DNA of 64,000 bases, taken from positions 701,518 through 765,517 of the forward strand of contig NC_011678.1 in the NCBI RefSeq assembly GCF_000150955.2, in the 5' to 3' direction. This DNA comes from Phaeodactylum tricornutum CCAP 1055/1. Taxonomy: Eukaryota > Bacillariophyta > Bacillariophyceae > Surirellales > Neidiaceae. The notes below the pieces were generated by a model. That model was not told the DNA's origin, ran no database searches, and worked only from the letters and a program-made list of their open reading frames with translations. Every line of letters begins with the position of its first letter. The stretch's first letter is position 1. The translations under genes were made by a program, and so were the position numbers. Positions 1-11,889 of the stretch are shown here, in pieces.

Positions 1-863
1 AATCCTTGCGATGGCACTTTCCCTCCGCCACGGCTCCGTCGCCTATCGCACACCCGTTCTACGTCTGGGTGGCGAATTATTCCAAGCGCGCAAAGACAAT
101 TCGGTGCGACGAGGCACAGGACCGAAACGTGATGGTAGAGGTAGTATCCGCAACGTCCACCAGTTGCTGTTCCATACAGCATTATTATCTGTAGGGCCAC
201 TGAGAGTGCGGCGAGTCGGCTACCATCATAGACCAAGCGACGGGGATTGCTTCGACTCATGAGCTCATCATTGTTTGCTGCCGCGCCCGTCGCGACGAAA
301 AGGATGGGTCGGGCAACGTCGCAATGCAAATTCCTTTCGGTAAACCCAAACGGTTTACAGTCGACTCGACCTCAAGCGTCTGTACGCGAACAAGAGATCT
401 GTCCAGATCACAGTCACAGTCATGTCGGAAATGTAAATAACGTACGAAAATGTTAGCCATCTTTGGAGAGAATATCCTTTGAACCAACCGCAATCATCGT
501 AAACCAACTCTAATCTGCGATCGTTGTAGCTATTTCATTGACTGTGAGAGCATGAGGAGACTGACGATCCGGAAGGAGCCCCTGCACTTTTTTTGGTAGA
601 GCATTATCTTGAACCAACTTACAAATAAGGAATTTGCTATACTTGGATTAATGCTATTGCACGCAAGTGAGCTTCAAGCAAGTAGTTCTACCACGGTACG
701 GCTGTGGGCGGAATCCGAAAATGTTGTCTTGCTCAGGCCACAACCGAAATCATCGATCGCCAGATTTAACTGTACCTCAAATTAAAATTCCAAGAAACCA
801 ACATTGGCATGCACGGATGGTCCCTTCCAGCAAAATCGATCCAACGGTAACGTGTACGTCGCT
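1..863. other. Left-edge region without a supported gene
   Basis: Only short, overlapping frames on both strands are open here. One minus-strand frame stays open from about 168 to the left edge and could be a gene fragment, but nothing in it is recognisable. The 9-mer TGACTGTGA occurs at 539-547 on the plus strand and twice, overlapping, at 408-422 on the minus strand. The right part is the 3' flank of the G8 gene that ends at 864. Confidence 0.4.
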
Positions 864-3800
864 TTAAACAAATTGGGTCAACTCAAAATCGTCAACAACC
901 AAATCCATACCAAGTGGGAATTCGGAAAGTATCACTCGCATGTTTGCGACACCCCCTCGCCATCCTGAACCATTCGCTGGGATTGTCCAATAGCCTTTGA
1001 ACTCGTTAAATCCATTGGCTACCCAAGTGTCCCCACCGTCGAAGCCGCTGATCCGGAAAGAATGCTGAGTCCAAGATTGGTCGCGCACAATGAGCTGCAC
1101 CTGAGGGCACATTTCGCCTTCCGAGGACGAGCCTGTGTTACATGAGGCTCCCCTTCCAGTCGTTGAGTCGACAAGCTTCAAGCGAGCAGAAAACTCCCAT
1201 GTGGTACCCTGCTTTAGACATTTCAAGTCCAGACCTTCTCGCCATTGGTGTGATGGTCCCACCCAGTACCGGTTGCGATTACCAGAGGCGTAGTACATAG
1301 CTGTGGCAGATTTATAGCCAGCTGTGGTAGACAATGTACCGGCTCCTTGTGCATCCCAATATCCGTTGTAACCACGCTCAAAGTCCGAGTTTGCGATCAA
1401 GTTTCCACATGCGGCGAGAGCTGTCGTCGGACTAGGCGTGGGGGGAAAGGTGGTACCTCGAGCCTTGTAGAGAAGAGCGATATCATCATCATCCGGTGCC
1501 GTTGGGCAAAGCTTTTCCTGGAACACAATCTCGACATTCGTTGGGTACACAGGCACTCCCTTGTCGAGGAAGTAAGTGTCGTACTCCCGTCCTGACGGGA
1601 CATGCACGGCAAATCGGCGAGGCCAGGGGTGGTTAAAGTGTACGTAACCGGAGAGTACGGTACAGTCGGACGCGTCCTTGCGGTCGCATACTTTGAGCTT
1701 GTAGTCTCGACTTTGGCCCACTGGGACGTAGTAGTGAACGGTGCGGAAGCAAGTGTTGCTACAGTAGGTGTAGCATCGAGCTGCGTTTTCGGTACATGCA
1801 CTGGGATTGACAAAGCTTGCCAGCTCCGGCGAGTTGACCATCAGAGTAGAAGGAGCAGAGGCAACGCCGTCGAGAAGAGAACCTGTGGTATCGGACACGT
1901 ACACATCACGTGCACCGGCAGACTTTCCACGACAAAAGTCAATCGAGTTCGCGTCACTTACGGTGGCGCCGGAGTACTGTGAGAACATCTCGAACGATTT
2001 GTACCCGTCGAGTCGGGAATCCAGCTCGATTGCGGTTGAAGACGAACACACCGCGTTGGAAAATCCAGAAAATCTGACTTTGTCCAAAATGACACCGTTG
2101 AGCTCCGAATCCATCTTGTCTTTCCATGGATTAGTCGATTGGAAAGATATCCCTTGGGCGCAAGGTGCTTGGGCAAAGCGATTCCTTCTGACCACGTCCT
2201 TGAATAGATCGGAATAGCCAACAATGGTTGTGTCGGTGACATGAATTTCTTCGTCACGATCGATTTGAATGGCATATCTGTTGTCCGAGAACTTATTGCC
2301 AGTCAGAACGATGTTTCGTGTCCGGTGGATACGGAGCGCAAGGTGATGGTTGCGGAAGAACTTGTTGTTTTTGAAGTACTGCAGTGTTTCCGGGATGTAA
2401 CCGCTCAAGTAGTAGGTCATCCCTACCCCAAATACGCTATGAACGACGTTGTCTTCGAACTTGCGGGTCGGAACCATCATAGGATCAAAGTCTTGGTGCT
2501 CGTTGGCCAGGTTTCCACGGACCAACAGCTCAAACCAAAAGCCCAGGGCTTCGGATCCGGCTACTACATTTCCGATCCACGAGTTGTCAGCGTTCGTGAT
2601 CCAGAAGGTACTGGCAGACCTATCAGATTCCCTGCCGTTGCTACCCATGTTCGGAATAGTGACCTTTGCTTTAATAGTGCGTATGCCAATGTTTCGTATA
2701 AACTGATTGCCCGTCTCGATGCCATCTTCTAACATGTAACAGTGTCCTTTGGTGAAATAGGCTACATTTTCTTGAACAAGGAGGTTGTTGGTACCGTGGA
2801 CGACAACGCAGCGCTGGTTGGAATTGCGAATGGTATTCTTGACTACTACCGAGCCTGAGACATCCCCGCACATGTGAAAGTGGATTGGGTATCTACCCAA
2901 GAGGCCTTCTTGTCCGAAGTTAACGAGTTCCACTCCTTCGATACGCTGCCTCACTCGGGGAGTGTGCATGATCCAAAAGTGGCCACCCTTCGTTCCGGGG
3001 GCCCCTTCAAAGACAATGTTGCGTGACAGCAAGGCTACCTCGGTGGCAAAGTCTGGGCTGTCGCGAAGCGTGACCGGACGGTTGATGGGTTGGTCGAGAT
3101 TGAGACGGACGCTATTGGAGCCGACGTTCGAAATGCTGGTGATTTTACGAACTTGCTCGCCAAAGTAACCTTGGTGCTCAGAGGTGATGACGATAGTTGC
3201 GCCGGCACCCCATTTATTACGGACCGAATTGGAAACGACAATGGCCGAGCTTCCGATAACGTCGTAAACGTGTAGCCAGGTTGGAGTGTTTGTAGGAAGG
3301 CCATTAACTGGAAATAGCGTAGAGAGATTTTTATGAGTGCCGATCGTCACGAATCGATGTGCAGAAACCAGCGTGATTCGTTTTTCATTGACATAAACTT
3401 ACGGTTGACTTTTCCACCAGCTACTGTAATGGGGCGAGCCCCTCCGTTGCAGCTGGACCCGCCGCAAGCGTTCCTGTTGTTGTTGACTGGATCAAAATGT
3501 CGATCACCGTTACCATACAAGACAAACTTAATTGCGGGGCTCCCGTCGACAAGCTTGGAGCTTCTCATCTCGAGCTCGCCTTGAACCACAACCTCTGGTG
3601 TCTCCACAGTAAGCTCATAACGGTCGGGAAATACGAGCTTACCCCGGATATCGATACCTTCTTGCAGGGTGAGCTTGGGACTGTCGAGATTCATCACAAT
3701 ACATTGGCCACATGGGATGACGATGAGGGTGGTCTTGACGGCACTCCGCCCCCAACGCGATGTCCATGGAATGCAACTGGAAAAGCTCGAATTGCAAGTG

Positions 3801-3988
3801 AGTGGTTCAAAAGCATCTTCCGCGAGTCGACGTTGAGGAACCGATACAAGCGCGGTGCTGGAAGAGTGACGGACTCGAGGGGGTGCTTCGACGGCGACAA
3901 CGTCGTCTTTGGATCCACGGACAGAGGCGCCTTCGCCTTCATCCGCAAAGAGCGCCAACAGAAGACATCCAATGTAGGCAACTTTCAT
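864..3988 (-). CDS. Secreted G8-domain / beta-helix protein with one C-terminal carbohydrate-binding-like module (gene 1)
   Basis: Two exons: 3403-3988 and 864-3307, with a 95-nt GT-AG intron (3308-3402, donor GTAAGT). They encode 1009 residues. The first ATG of the open frame is at 3988 and gives a signal peptide (MKVAYIGCLLLALFADEGEG). Exon 1 carries the G8 domain, with VIPCGQC, LTLQEGIDIRGKLVFPD and ELEMRSSK. The splice restores LNG...PTWLHV, which resembles the end of G8 in CEMIP/PKHD1L1. Next comes a long right-handed beta-helix-like region containing GGHFWIMHTPRVRQ and GRYPIHFHMCGD, a conserved block of that group. The C-terminus (LIANSDFERGYNGYW ... DLVVDDFELT) resembles a CBM4/9-type jelly roll. 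The family includes CEMIP, linked to hyaluronan depolymerisation; activity on a diatom glycan is inference. Exon 2 is almost identical to the two paralogues in this window but exon 1 is not. Confidence 0.85.
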
Positions 3989-4008
3989 TGTTCGAGTTTC
4001 GGTAGATC

Positions 4009-4017
4009 TCACAGTCA
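4009..4017 (-). promoter_or_regulatory. TGACTGTGA motif just upstream of G8 gene 1
   Basis: One exact copy of the 9-mer that recurs 18 times in the window. It reads in the same direction as the gene and ends 20 nt before its ATG, so it lies in the core promoter or the 5' leader. A regulatory role is inferred from recurrence and position only. Confidence 0.4.
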
Positions 4018-5580
4018 ATTCGGGGTCTTTGTTTGAAAATGGAGTGAATTTCTATCTGAAGCACAGCACTTTTTCTGCTCCGTCGGCATAATGGATTTAT
4101 TTCATGCTGAGCGTAACAACGACTCCTATTTTGAAATGACCAGCGAAGAGGACGAATCTATGTATTACAACTGCCTCCTTTTCCTCGTTCAATTTCTGAT
4201 CAATGGGTCGGATGAGTTTCTCTATTGCCTTCCGCTAAAGCCTTGTACAACTCACATTTTCTTTAACCAGTGTCATCATGTCCATATGTAAAAAACAGTC
4301 GGAGTTGAAAGAAGCCTCATAAATGTCAACGGACAAAACCTGATGGACTATCCGCTTTTTAGGATTTATCGATATTTAATAATTATATCTACGTAGCTGT
4401 ATGTATAATCCCGCCGACTCCAATTTGTCTCATAAATCATTGCGAATATGAGCCAAGTTCAGTTAAATGAAAGAAGCGAGGTCGTCTGACTGTCCTGTTT
4501 CGCTTGATGCCGGCCGACGCGAAGGATCGTCAGATGAAGAAAATTGACAGATCTGGCGAAAGAATTGGCCACCGCTTTCACAGTCACTGTCAATTCGCTT
4601 CATCACTACTATTCAGATAAACCGCGACTGTTTCCACGCCTATCAAATTGCCTACAACATTCTTTTGCCCGAGTGGTTTGAAAGCTAGACAGTCAGACAG
4701 GCCTTAGAATAGTCCATGGAGCGAAAGTCCCTGTTGAAAGGTTATTCGCTTCCGTTTGCGAAGGCCACCAGTGAGGCGTATCCGCGGGCAGGTTTGTTTC
4801 CTTGTCTTATCTTCAGACTGCAGCTCTAGTGCCTCGTCGAATCACAGGTCAACCCAACGAAGTTGTGAAGCCATTTCCATGAAGAAGCTAAGACGAGCCA
4901 GGTTAATGAATGCTTCTACAGAACAAATGCATGAGTATTGGTCCCGCACGAAAAGGCATAAAGACCAATGAAAAAGGACTTGTAGTGGGAGTCTCCAGGC
5001 CATAGGCTTCCATTTCTTCCCGGACCATACCGCAAACCAAAGCCACCGCGGCCCAACTCTAGCTTACAGTTAAGAATTATTGTGAATCAACTACGTTTTC
5101 TACAATATATTTTTTAATTTCCTTGTCTTTCGTGTAGGCCCTAAGTGTGATTTTTCGTTGGGAGAGAACAACCAAGAGGCCAATGGAGGTATGTTTGAGG
5201 GGTATCGAATGTTTGTTCATCCACAGATCCGGATCCCGGTCTAAGGTGGCAGGGCAGTAACAGTCGGCGGCAACTGGTAGCTCACATGTTACCTGTCCTA
5301 AGTACCTAGAGTTATGTCATTTTAGCTAGCTAGGGAGAGTACTCCCCATCTTCCGTCACCGCAAATGTTGTCAATCTCCTAAAATCGATCGGAGATCTCG
5401 ATATTCACCGTCAGCGCGCCTTCATAAGTTCAAAAGATTGACTTTGAAGTAAGCTGGTACGTAGGCCCAATTTCTGGAGGTCATATTGTTTTTACATGTT
5501 TGCCATAGGACGGAAGTTCCGACATCTGAAGCAGCGGTTCAACAGCGATACTCGAGAAAAGGTTGACGCTAAACGGCACC

Positions 5581-6115
5581 TGGTCGTGATGGGCAACCGC
5601 GATTTTGGTATTCGATGTTTGACAGTGAATGAAGGAACGATTTTGTTGTCTTTTTAGGCCGCGGAGTTACATCAGATATTGCAGCTGGTAGGGTCGGATG
5701 ACTCCCAGTCTGTTTTTTTTTGTACCAGCGTATAGGGAGCAAAATGACGTCTCAGAAACGCGAAATTCCCAATGTTCATTAAGCTATACCTCTTATGCCT
5801 TCGGGGCTATTGTTTGGTATGCCCGTTTTGTGGCACGTGGTCGTCATGGGCAACCGCGATTTTGGTATTTCGATGTTTGACAGTGAATGAAGGAACGATT
5901 TTGTTGTCTTTTTAGGCCGCGGAGTTGCATCAGATATTGCAGCTGGTAGGGTCGGATGACTCCCAGCCTGTTTTTTTGTACCAGCGTATAGGGAGCAAAA
6001 TGACGTCTCAGAAACACGAAATTCCCAATGTTCATTAAGCTATACCTCTTATGCCTTCGGGGCTATTGTTTGGTATGCCCGTTTTGTGGCACGTGGTCGT
6101 CATGGGCAACCGCGA
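5581..6115. repeat. Tandem repeat, unit about 257 bp (copy A)
   Basis: Units begin at 5581, 5838 and 6094, each with TGGTCGT(G/C)ATGGGCAACCGCG. The third is only a short remnant before the sequence diverges. Each unit contains GACAGTGAATGAAGGAACG and the stretch TCGGATGACTCCCAG. It has no coding potential kept between units. The same array is present in copy B. Confidence 0.85.
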
Positions 6116-6642
6116 ATTTTTGTAGTCGATTTGGGCTAGCTCTCCACCGCTCATTTGAAACGCAATCTTCTGAAACTAACTGCGGAAGTACAAAACAGAT
6201 CTGACTGTGAAGAAGTATGGCACACCAGTAGCTAGCTAGAGAGGAAGCCACAGCCAATTCATCTTTACTGTTAATTGACTGTGAGTCACGTTTCGACGCC
6301 AGAACCAAAAATCGTTTTTCATGACGTCTGACGTCTCTTTGACTTCGCCCGAACAGTGAAAGATGTGTACCATATTTGGATTCTTGTCTACAGATATTTC
6401 TCGCCCTGTCCATCAGGCTGAAATTGGAGAGACGCACTCAGAGGGGTAACGGGAACCGGTTCTCTCAACGGTTCAAGTGTCTCAAGCTCACGGAGATAGA
6501 AGTAAGGCACGAATGCAAATGGGCAAAACAAAGGAAACCATTGAGTCCACAGAAAAAGGCATTGAAAAGAGTGTGCTCGACTATAGAGTAGTTTATATTT
6601 TGTTGGAACCGTTTGTTGGTTTCTGAGTTTGTTGGCGTTTTC

Positions 6643-9600
6643 CTAGTTCGTATTGAAAAACGCCATCTGAAAATCATCAACGACTAGATTCTTGTCAAAG
6701 GGAAAATCAACAATCGCCAAGCGAATATTACGGACACGACCCTGCCAGTCCGGGCCGTCTTCTGGGACAGTCCAGTAGCCCGTGAACGAATTCATGCCGT
6801 TGGCGTCCCAGGTATCCGCCGCGCTGAATCCATCGATCCTCACGTTTCGAAGAGTCCACCCATCGTCTCGGAGAGTCAGTCGAACGCGGGGACACATTTC
6901 TCCTTCTTTACTTGAATTAACGCTGCAAGAGCTTCCTTTACCAGTTGCAGCGTCGATAAGTTGAAATTTAGCGGTAAACTTCCATGTTGTTCCTTGCAAC
7001 AAACACCCATATTCAACACCATTTGGCCATTTGTACTCAGGACCTATCCAGTATCTTCGCCGGTTCCCAGAATCGTAGTACATGGAAGTCGAGGAACTGA
7101 AGCCTTCCTTGTTTGACAGACTTCCGCCGCTAGGAACTGACCAGTATCCCTCATACCCCAGATCAAAGTTGGAATTCGCGATCATCTTAGCGCATGCATT
7201 CAGGTCCGTTCCGGGACCAATCAGCGGACTTTCGTTTGGAATGCGGATTGGAGCTTGTGCTGGAATGCGGACAGGAGCCTGAGTTGGGATGCGGATAGGA
7301 GCTTGGGTTGGAGGAGGCACGGCCAGCACCGGACTCAAGGTTGGAGACTGTGCGAGACTCTTGTTCGTGTCAAGCGTCAGTACCATGCTGAAATCGTCAA
7401 CAACCAGATCCATACCAAATGGGAATTCGGAAAGTATCACTCGCATGTTTGCGACACCCCCTTGCCATCCTGAACCATTCGCTGGGATTGTCCAATAGCC
7501 TTTGAACTCGTTAAACCCATTGGCTACCCAAGTGTCCCCACCGTCGAAGCCGCTGACCCTGAAAGAATGCTGAGTCCAAGATTGGTCGCGCACAATGAGC
7601 TGCACCTGAGGGCACATTTCGCCTTCCGAGGACGAGCCTGTGTTACATGAGGCTCCCCTTCCAGTCGTTGAGTCGACAAGCTTCAAGCGAGCAGAAAACT
7701 CCCATGTGGTACCCTGCTTTAGACATTTCAAGTCCAGACCTTCTCGCCATTGGTGTGATGGTCCCACCCAGTACCGGTTGCGATTACCAGAGGCGTAGTA
7801 CATAGCTGTGGCAGATTTATAGCCAGCTGTGGTAGACAATGTACCGACTCCTTGTGCATCCCAATATCCGTTGAAACCACGCTCAAAGTCCGAGTTTGCG
7901 ATCAAGTTTCCACATGCGGCGAGAGCTGTCGTCGGACTAGGCGTGGGGGGAAAGGTGGTACCTCGAGCCTTGTAGAGAAGAGCGATATCATCATCATCCG
8001 GTGCCGTTGGGCAAAGCTTTTCCTGGAACACAATCTCGACATTCGTTGGGTACACAGGCACTCCCTTGTCGAGGAAGTAAGTGTCGTACTCCCGTCCTGA
8101 CGGGACATGCACGGCAAATCGGCGAGGCCAGGGGTGGTTAAAGTGTACGTAACCGGAGAGTACGGTACAGTCGGACGCGTCCTTGCGGTCGCATACTTTG
8201 AGCTTGTAGTCTCGACTTTGGCCCACTGGGACGTAGTAGTGAACGGTGCGGAAGCAAGTGTTGCTACAGTAGGTGTAGCATCGAGCTGCGTTTTCGGTAC
8301 ATGCACTGGGATTGACAAAGCTTGCCAGCTCCGGCGAGTTGACCATCAGAGTAGAAGGAGCAGAGGCAACGCCGTCGAGAAGAGAACCTGTGGTATCGGA
8401 CACGTACACATCACGTGCACCGGCAGACTTTCCACGACAAAAGTCGATCGAGTTTGCGTCACTTACGGTGGCGCCGGAGTACTGTGAGAACATCTCGAAC
8501 GATTTGTACCCGTCGAGTCGGGAATCCAGCTCGATTGCGGTTGAAGACGAACACACCGCGTTGGAAAATCCAGAAAATCTGACTTTGTCCAAAATGACAC
8601 CGTTGAGCTCCGAATCCATCTTTTTCTGCCATGGATTAGTCGATTGGAAAGATATCCCTTGGGCGCAAGGTGCTTGGGCAAAGCGATTCCTTCTGACCAC
8701 GTCCTTGAATAGATCGGAATAGCCAACAATGGTTGTGTCGGTGACATGAATTTCTTCGTCACGATCGATTTGAATGGCATATCTGTTGTCCGAGAACTTA
8801 TTGCCAGTCAGAACGATGTTTCGTGACCGGTGGATACGGAGCGCAAGGTGATGGTTGCGGAAGAACTTGTTGTTTTTGAAGTACTGCAGTGTTTCCGGGA
8901 TGTAACCGCTCAAATAGTAGGTCATCCCTACCCCAAATACGCTATGAACGACGTTGTCCTCGAACTTGCGGGTCGGAACCATCATAGGATCAAAGTCTTG
9001 GTGCTCGTTGGCCAGGTTTCCACGGACCAACAGCTCAAACCAAAAGCCCAGAGCTTCGGATCCGGCTACTACATTTCCGATCCACGAGTTGTCAGCGTTC
9101 GTGATCCAGAAGGTACTGGCAGACCTATCAGATTCCTTGCCATTGCTACCCATGTTCGGAATGATGACCTCCGGTTTGACGGTGCGTATGCCAATGTTTC
9201 GCACAAACTGATTGCCCGTCTCGATGCCATCTTCCAACATGTAACAGTGCCCTTTGGTGAAATAGGCTACATTTTCTTGAACAAGGAGGTTGTTAGTGCC
9301 GTGGACGACAATGCAGCGCTGGTTGGAATTGCGAATGGTATTCTTGACTACTACCGAGCCTGAGACATCCCCGCACATGTGAAAGTGGATTGGGTATCTA
9401 CCCAAGAGGCCTTCTTGTCCGAAGTTAACGAGTTCCACTCCTTCGATACGCTGCCTCACTCGGGGAGTGTGCATGATCCAAAAGTGGCCACCCTTCGTTC
9501 CGGGGGCCCCTTCAAAGACAATGTTGCGTGACAGCAAGGCTACCTCGGTGGCAAAGTCTGGGCTGTCGCGAAGCGTGACCGGACGGTTGATGGGTTGGTC

Positions 9601-10471
9601 GAGATTGAGACGGACGCTATTGGAGCCGACGTTCGAAATGCTGGTGATTTTACGAACTTGCTCGCCAAAGTAACCTTGGTGTTCGGAGGTGATAACAATA
9701 GTTGCACCAGTAGCCCATTTATTACGGACCGAATTGGACACAACAATAGCCGAGCTACCAAGGACGTCTTGGATATGTAGCCAGGTTGGTGTGCTAGTAG
9801 GTAGGCCATTGACTGCAACAATTAGGGATTTCTGTAAGTGCCGACAGTCACGTATATGTGTGCAGGAAATGCGGATGCCATTTTCGCAACAATCCGAACT
9901 TACGATTGACCTTCCCACCAGCCACTGCAATGGATCGAGCTCCTGCATCGCAATTTCCTCCACATTTTGCGGCGTTGCTGCTGATCGGTGCGAACGACGC
10001 ACTCTCAGTACCTTGCATTACAAACCGTACATCGGGGTTTCCATCAACTGGTTTAGAACTTCTCATCTCAAGCTCGCCTTGGACCGACACCAAGTTCGTC
10101 CGAACCGTGAGTCGGTATCCGTCTGGAAACACTAGTTTGCCTCGTATGTCGATGCCATCATTTAGTGTTAGTTGCGGTCCCGGATAGTCCATTGTAACGC
10201 ACTTGCCACATGGAATAATGACTCTGTTTGATCGAACAGAGTCATTGCCAAACATCGTGACGAAAGATGAACAAGGGGCTTTACCGATGGCAGCATTGCA
10301 CCTCAAAGGAACAAAATTTTCGACAAGACGCCGAGATAAGGTTGTTGTTAGCGCTTCAGAATCGCCGGCTTCGCTCGCAGACATCGAAGAATTACCACGA
10401 ATCAGGTTGCTGTTGCACTGGCTAGCGCCAAGGAAAAGAATGGCTAAGCCGAGGACAAGGTGAGAGTACAT
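6643..10471 (-). CDS. Secreted G8-domain / beta-helix protein with two C-terminal carbohydrate-binding-like modules (gene 2, copy A)
   Basis: Two exons: 9904-10471 and 6643-9812, with a 91-nt GT-AG intron (9813-9903, donor GTAAGT). They encode 1245 residues. The ATG at 10471 opens a signal peptide (MYSHLVLGLAILFLGASQC). Exon 1 holds the G8 domain (VIIPCGKC, LTLNDGIDIRGKLVFPD). Exon 2 holds the beta-helix region with GRYPIHFHMCGD and a first CBM4/9-like module. It then differs from gene 1: a Pro-rich linker with three QAP(I/V)RIP repeats leads to a second related module (MIANSNFDLGYEGYW ... NLVVDDFQMAFF). The extra 225 or so residues suggest bivalent glycan binding (inference). The G8 exon is only about half identical to that of gene 1, while exon 2 is nearly identical. 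It is divergent from GPN3, with 1.4 kb between their starts. Confidence 0.86.
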
Positions 10472-10520
10472 CGTTAGCCTTCCCTTGTGTTGTTCTCTCT
10501 CGAGAGCTTTTCAAAAATGG

Positions 10521-10529
10521 TGACTGTGA
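10521..10529 (+). promoter_or_regulatory. TGACTGTGA motif upstream of G8 gene 2
   Basis: Exact copy of the recurrent 9-mer, 49 nt upstream of the ATG at 10471 and in the orientation opposite to that gene. It is preserved at 27659-27667 in copy B. Confidence 0.35.
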
Positions 10530-11753
10530 GTTGCAATTGTGATCACAAAAAATTATGAGCAGAAAAGAGCATGAAAATGTAACATTCAAACAGTACCTCG
10601 ATTACCAAATCCTTGGTATCAAGGTCTTTTTGACATCGGTTGGTCATTCTTCGATTCTCCGTCATTTTTATTTCTTCAGCAAAATGGATCTGGTAGGGTG
10701 TACTAGTCTGGGCACGATCGGTCTACTCCAACACGGTCATTTCCATCAATCTTCAGAGTGAGAGGTCTCCCAAAGCATCTGGTGGAACTCTTTGGGATTG
10801 TACGCCTCGAAGAAAAGTATGACTTACATTAGGGAAAGCCCAAAATGAGGTCCACTTTCAGACTCATATCGATGGGTCTTTTGACATTTGAATGGTTTTT
10901 CTTAGGAATATCATCATTTTTTTAGTATAGCACTTTTTGACCTTACGCTATTTTTTTACGGTCATTTCTGATAGAGATGAAGAACGCTACCCCAAATGCT
11001 CTGATACTCCTTCGAAGAAAACAAGCGAACAGAAGTATGTGAGACAAATTTAAACGAGTCACCACTGCTCCCTGGACTATATCCAAAGTCAGTTCAAACT
11101 GGTAGGGTCTTTTGGCATTTATTTACGTTGGTCATTCTTTCGTGCCGTCCATTTTTTTGTGAAGCAAATCTTGGGTCCTTTTTCCGTGCCCACACGCACA
11201 ATCAGGTTGCTCTCTAAGTATGTAGCTTTCCGTGGGAGTCGTCATGCGGAGTAGACGTACAAGGGAAGGAGTGCCTTGGTCCTAGAATGCTTTGTATAGG
11301 AGAGAAACGTGTGTGGATGAAACGGAAATGATGCTTACGTTAATTTGCATTTACTCCATCACTGTTCTTGCTTCAAAGCAGGATGCGTTTTGTCTTGCGC
11401 AGAAACTGTCGCCATTTCGGGCTCCACAAGTGGTAGAGAAAGGTTTTCGAGGTAGCAGGGAAAAGACATCTTTTGTCCCGAAATTCTGCTCGTATGCCAA
11501 AGGTTTTCACTGTTATTGCAACTTAGTATGCCCTGCTTTTTCGGAAGGTGCACACACCGAAAATTGATGTTGTCGAGGGCCTTATGTTGGTATTAACATT
11601 AACTGTAATGTAAATTTTTTCGTTACAGTCGGTCAACAGAGTAACAGCCAATTCAAAAAAGTAATTTGTTCGTCAGTCGTCGCCTTCGGCAAGCTCCTCA
11701 CACTGCGATCATCGCAGACTCCATCGGCAGAAATCGTCTTTTGACAAAAGAGT

Positions 11754-11762
11754 TCACAGTCA
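11754..11762 (-). promoter_or_regulatory. TGACTGTGA motif upstream of GPN3 (copy A)
   Basis: Exact copy of the recurrent 9-mer, 127 nt before the GPN3 start. It is preserved at 28880-28888 in copy B although neighbouring bases differ. Confidence 0.35.
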
Positions 11763-11889
11763 ATAACGTGTAAATAGCTAGGCGTATTTATACGAAGAAG
11801 TACGAAGTCCGAAGCGATCTGGTTGGAGCACTTCGAGACATCTAAAAGCTGTCTTTCAGCCTTGCGTTTACCGAAAGCAACCAGAAGAT

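Larger units (their letters stand above)
3989..6642. other. Intergenic region between G8 genes 1 and 2
   Basis: There is no frame with recognisable coding content. From 4469 onwards the sequence is the left part of duplication copy A and recurs from 21634. It contains a tandem repeat of about 257 bp (5581 to about 6115) and TGACTGTGA motifs at 4578-4586 (minus) and 6276-6284 (plus). The short open frames are not kept between copies A and B, which argues against small genes. Confidence 0.5.
10472..11889. promoter_or_regulatory. Divergent intergenic region between G8 gene 2 and GPN3 (copy A)
   Basis: These 1.4 kb separate two start codons that face away from each other, so both promoters should lie here. 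TGACTGTGA occurs at 10521-10529 (49 nt from the G8 ATG, opposite strand) and at 11754-11762 on the minus strand (127 nt from the GPN3 ATG). The 91-residue open frame at 11292-11567 is not preserved in copy B and was not called. Small indels against copy B are frequent, as expected for non-coding DNA. Confidence 0.5.

Noticed and set aside
1602-2732. Series of 126- to 163-residue plus-strand frames inside the G8 genes, repeated in all three copies
   Set aside because: They lie antisense to strongly supported coding sequence and recur only because that sequence recurs. They have no starts, motifs or composition of their own.
5844-6035. A 63-residue minus-strand frame in the tandem repeat that also appears in copy B
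   Set aside because: The frame shifts between units and copies, so it is not maintained as protein.
4469-6642. Possible transposable element in the intergenic part of the duplication
   Set aside because: I found no terminal repeats, target-site duplication or element-encoded protein. The repetition is explained by the 17-kb duplication and the short tandem array.
11292-11567. A 91-residue plus-strand open frame between G8 gene 2 and GPN3
   Set aside because: The frame is not preserved in the otherwise nearly identical copy B, where indels break it and a different minus-strand frame is longest. It has no recognisable features.
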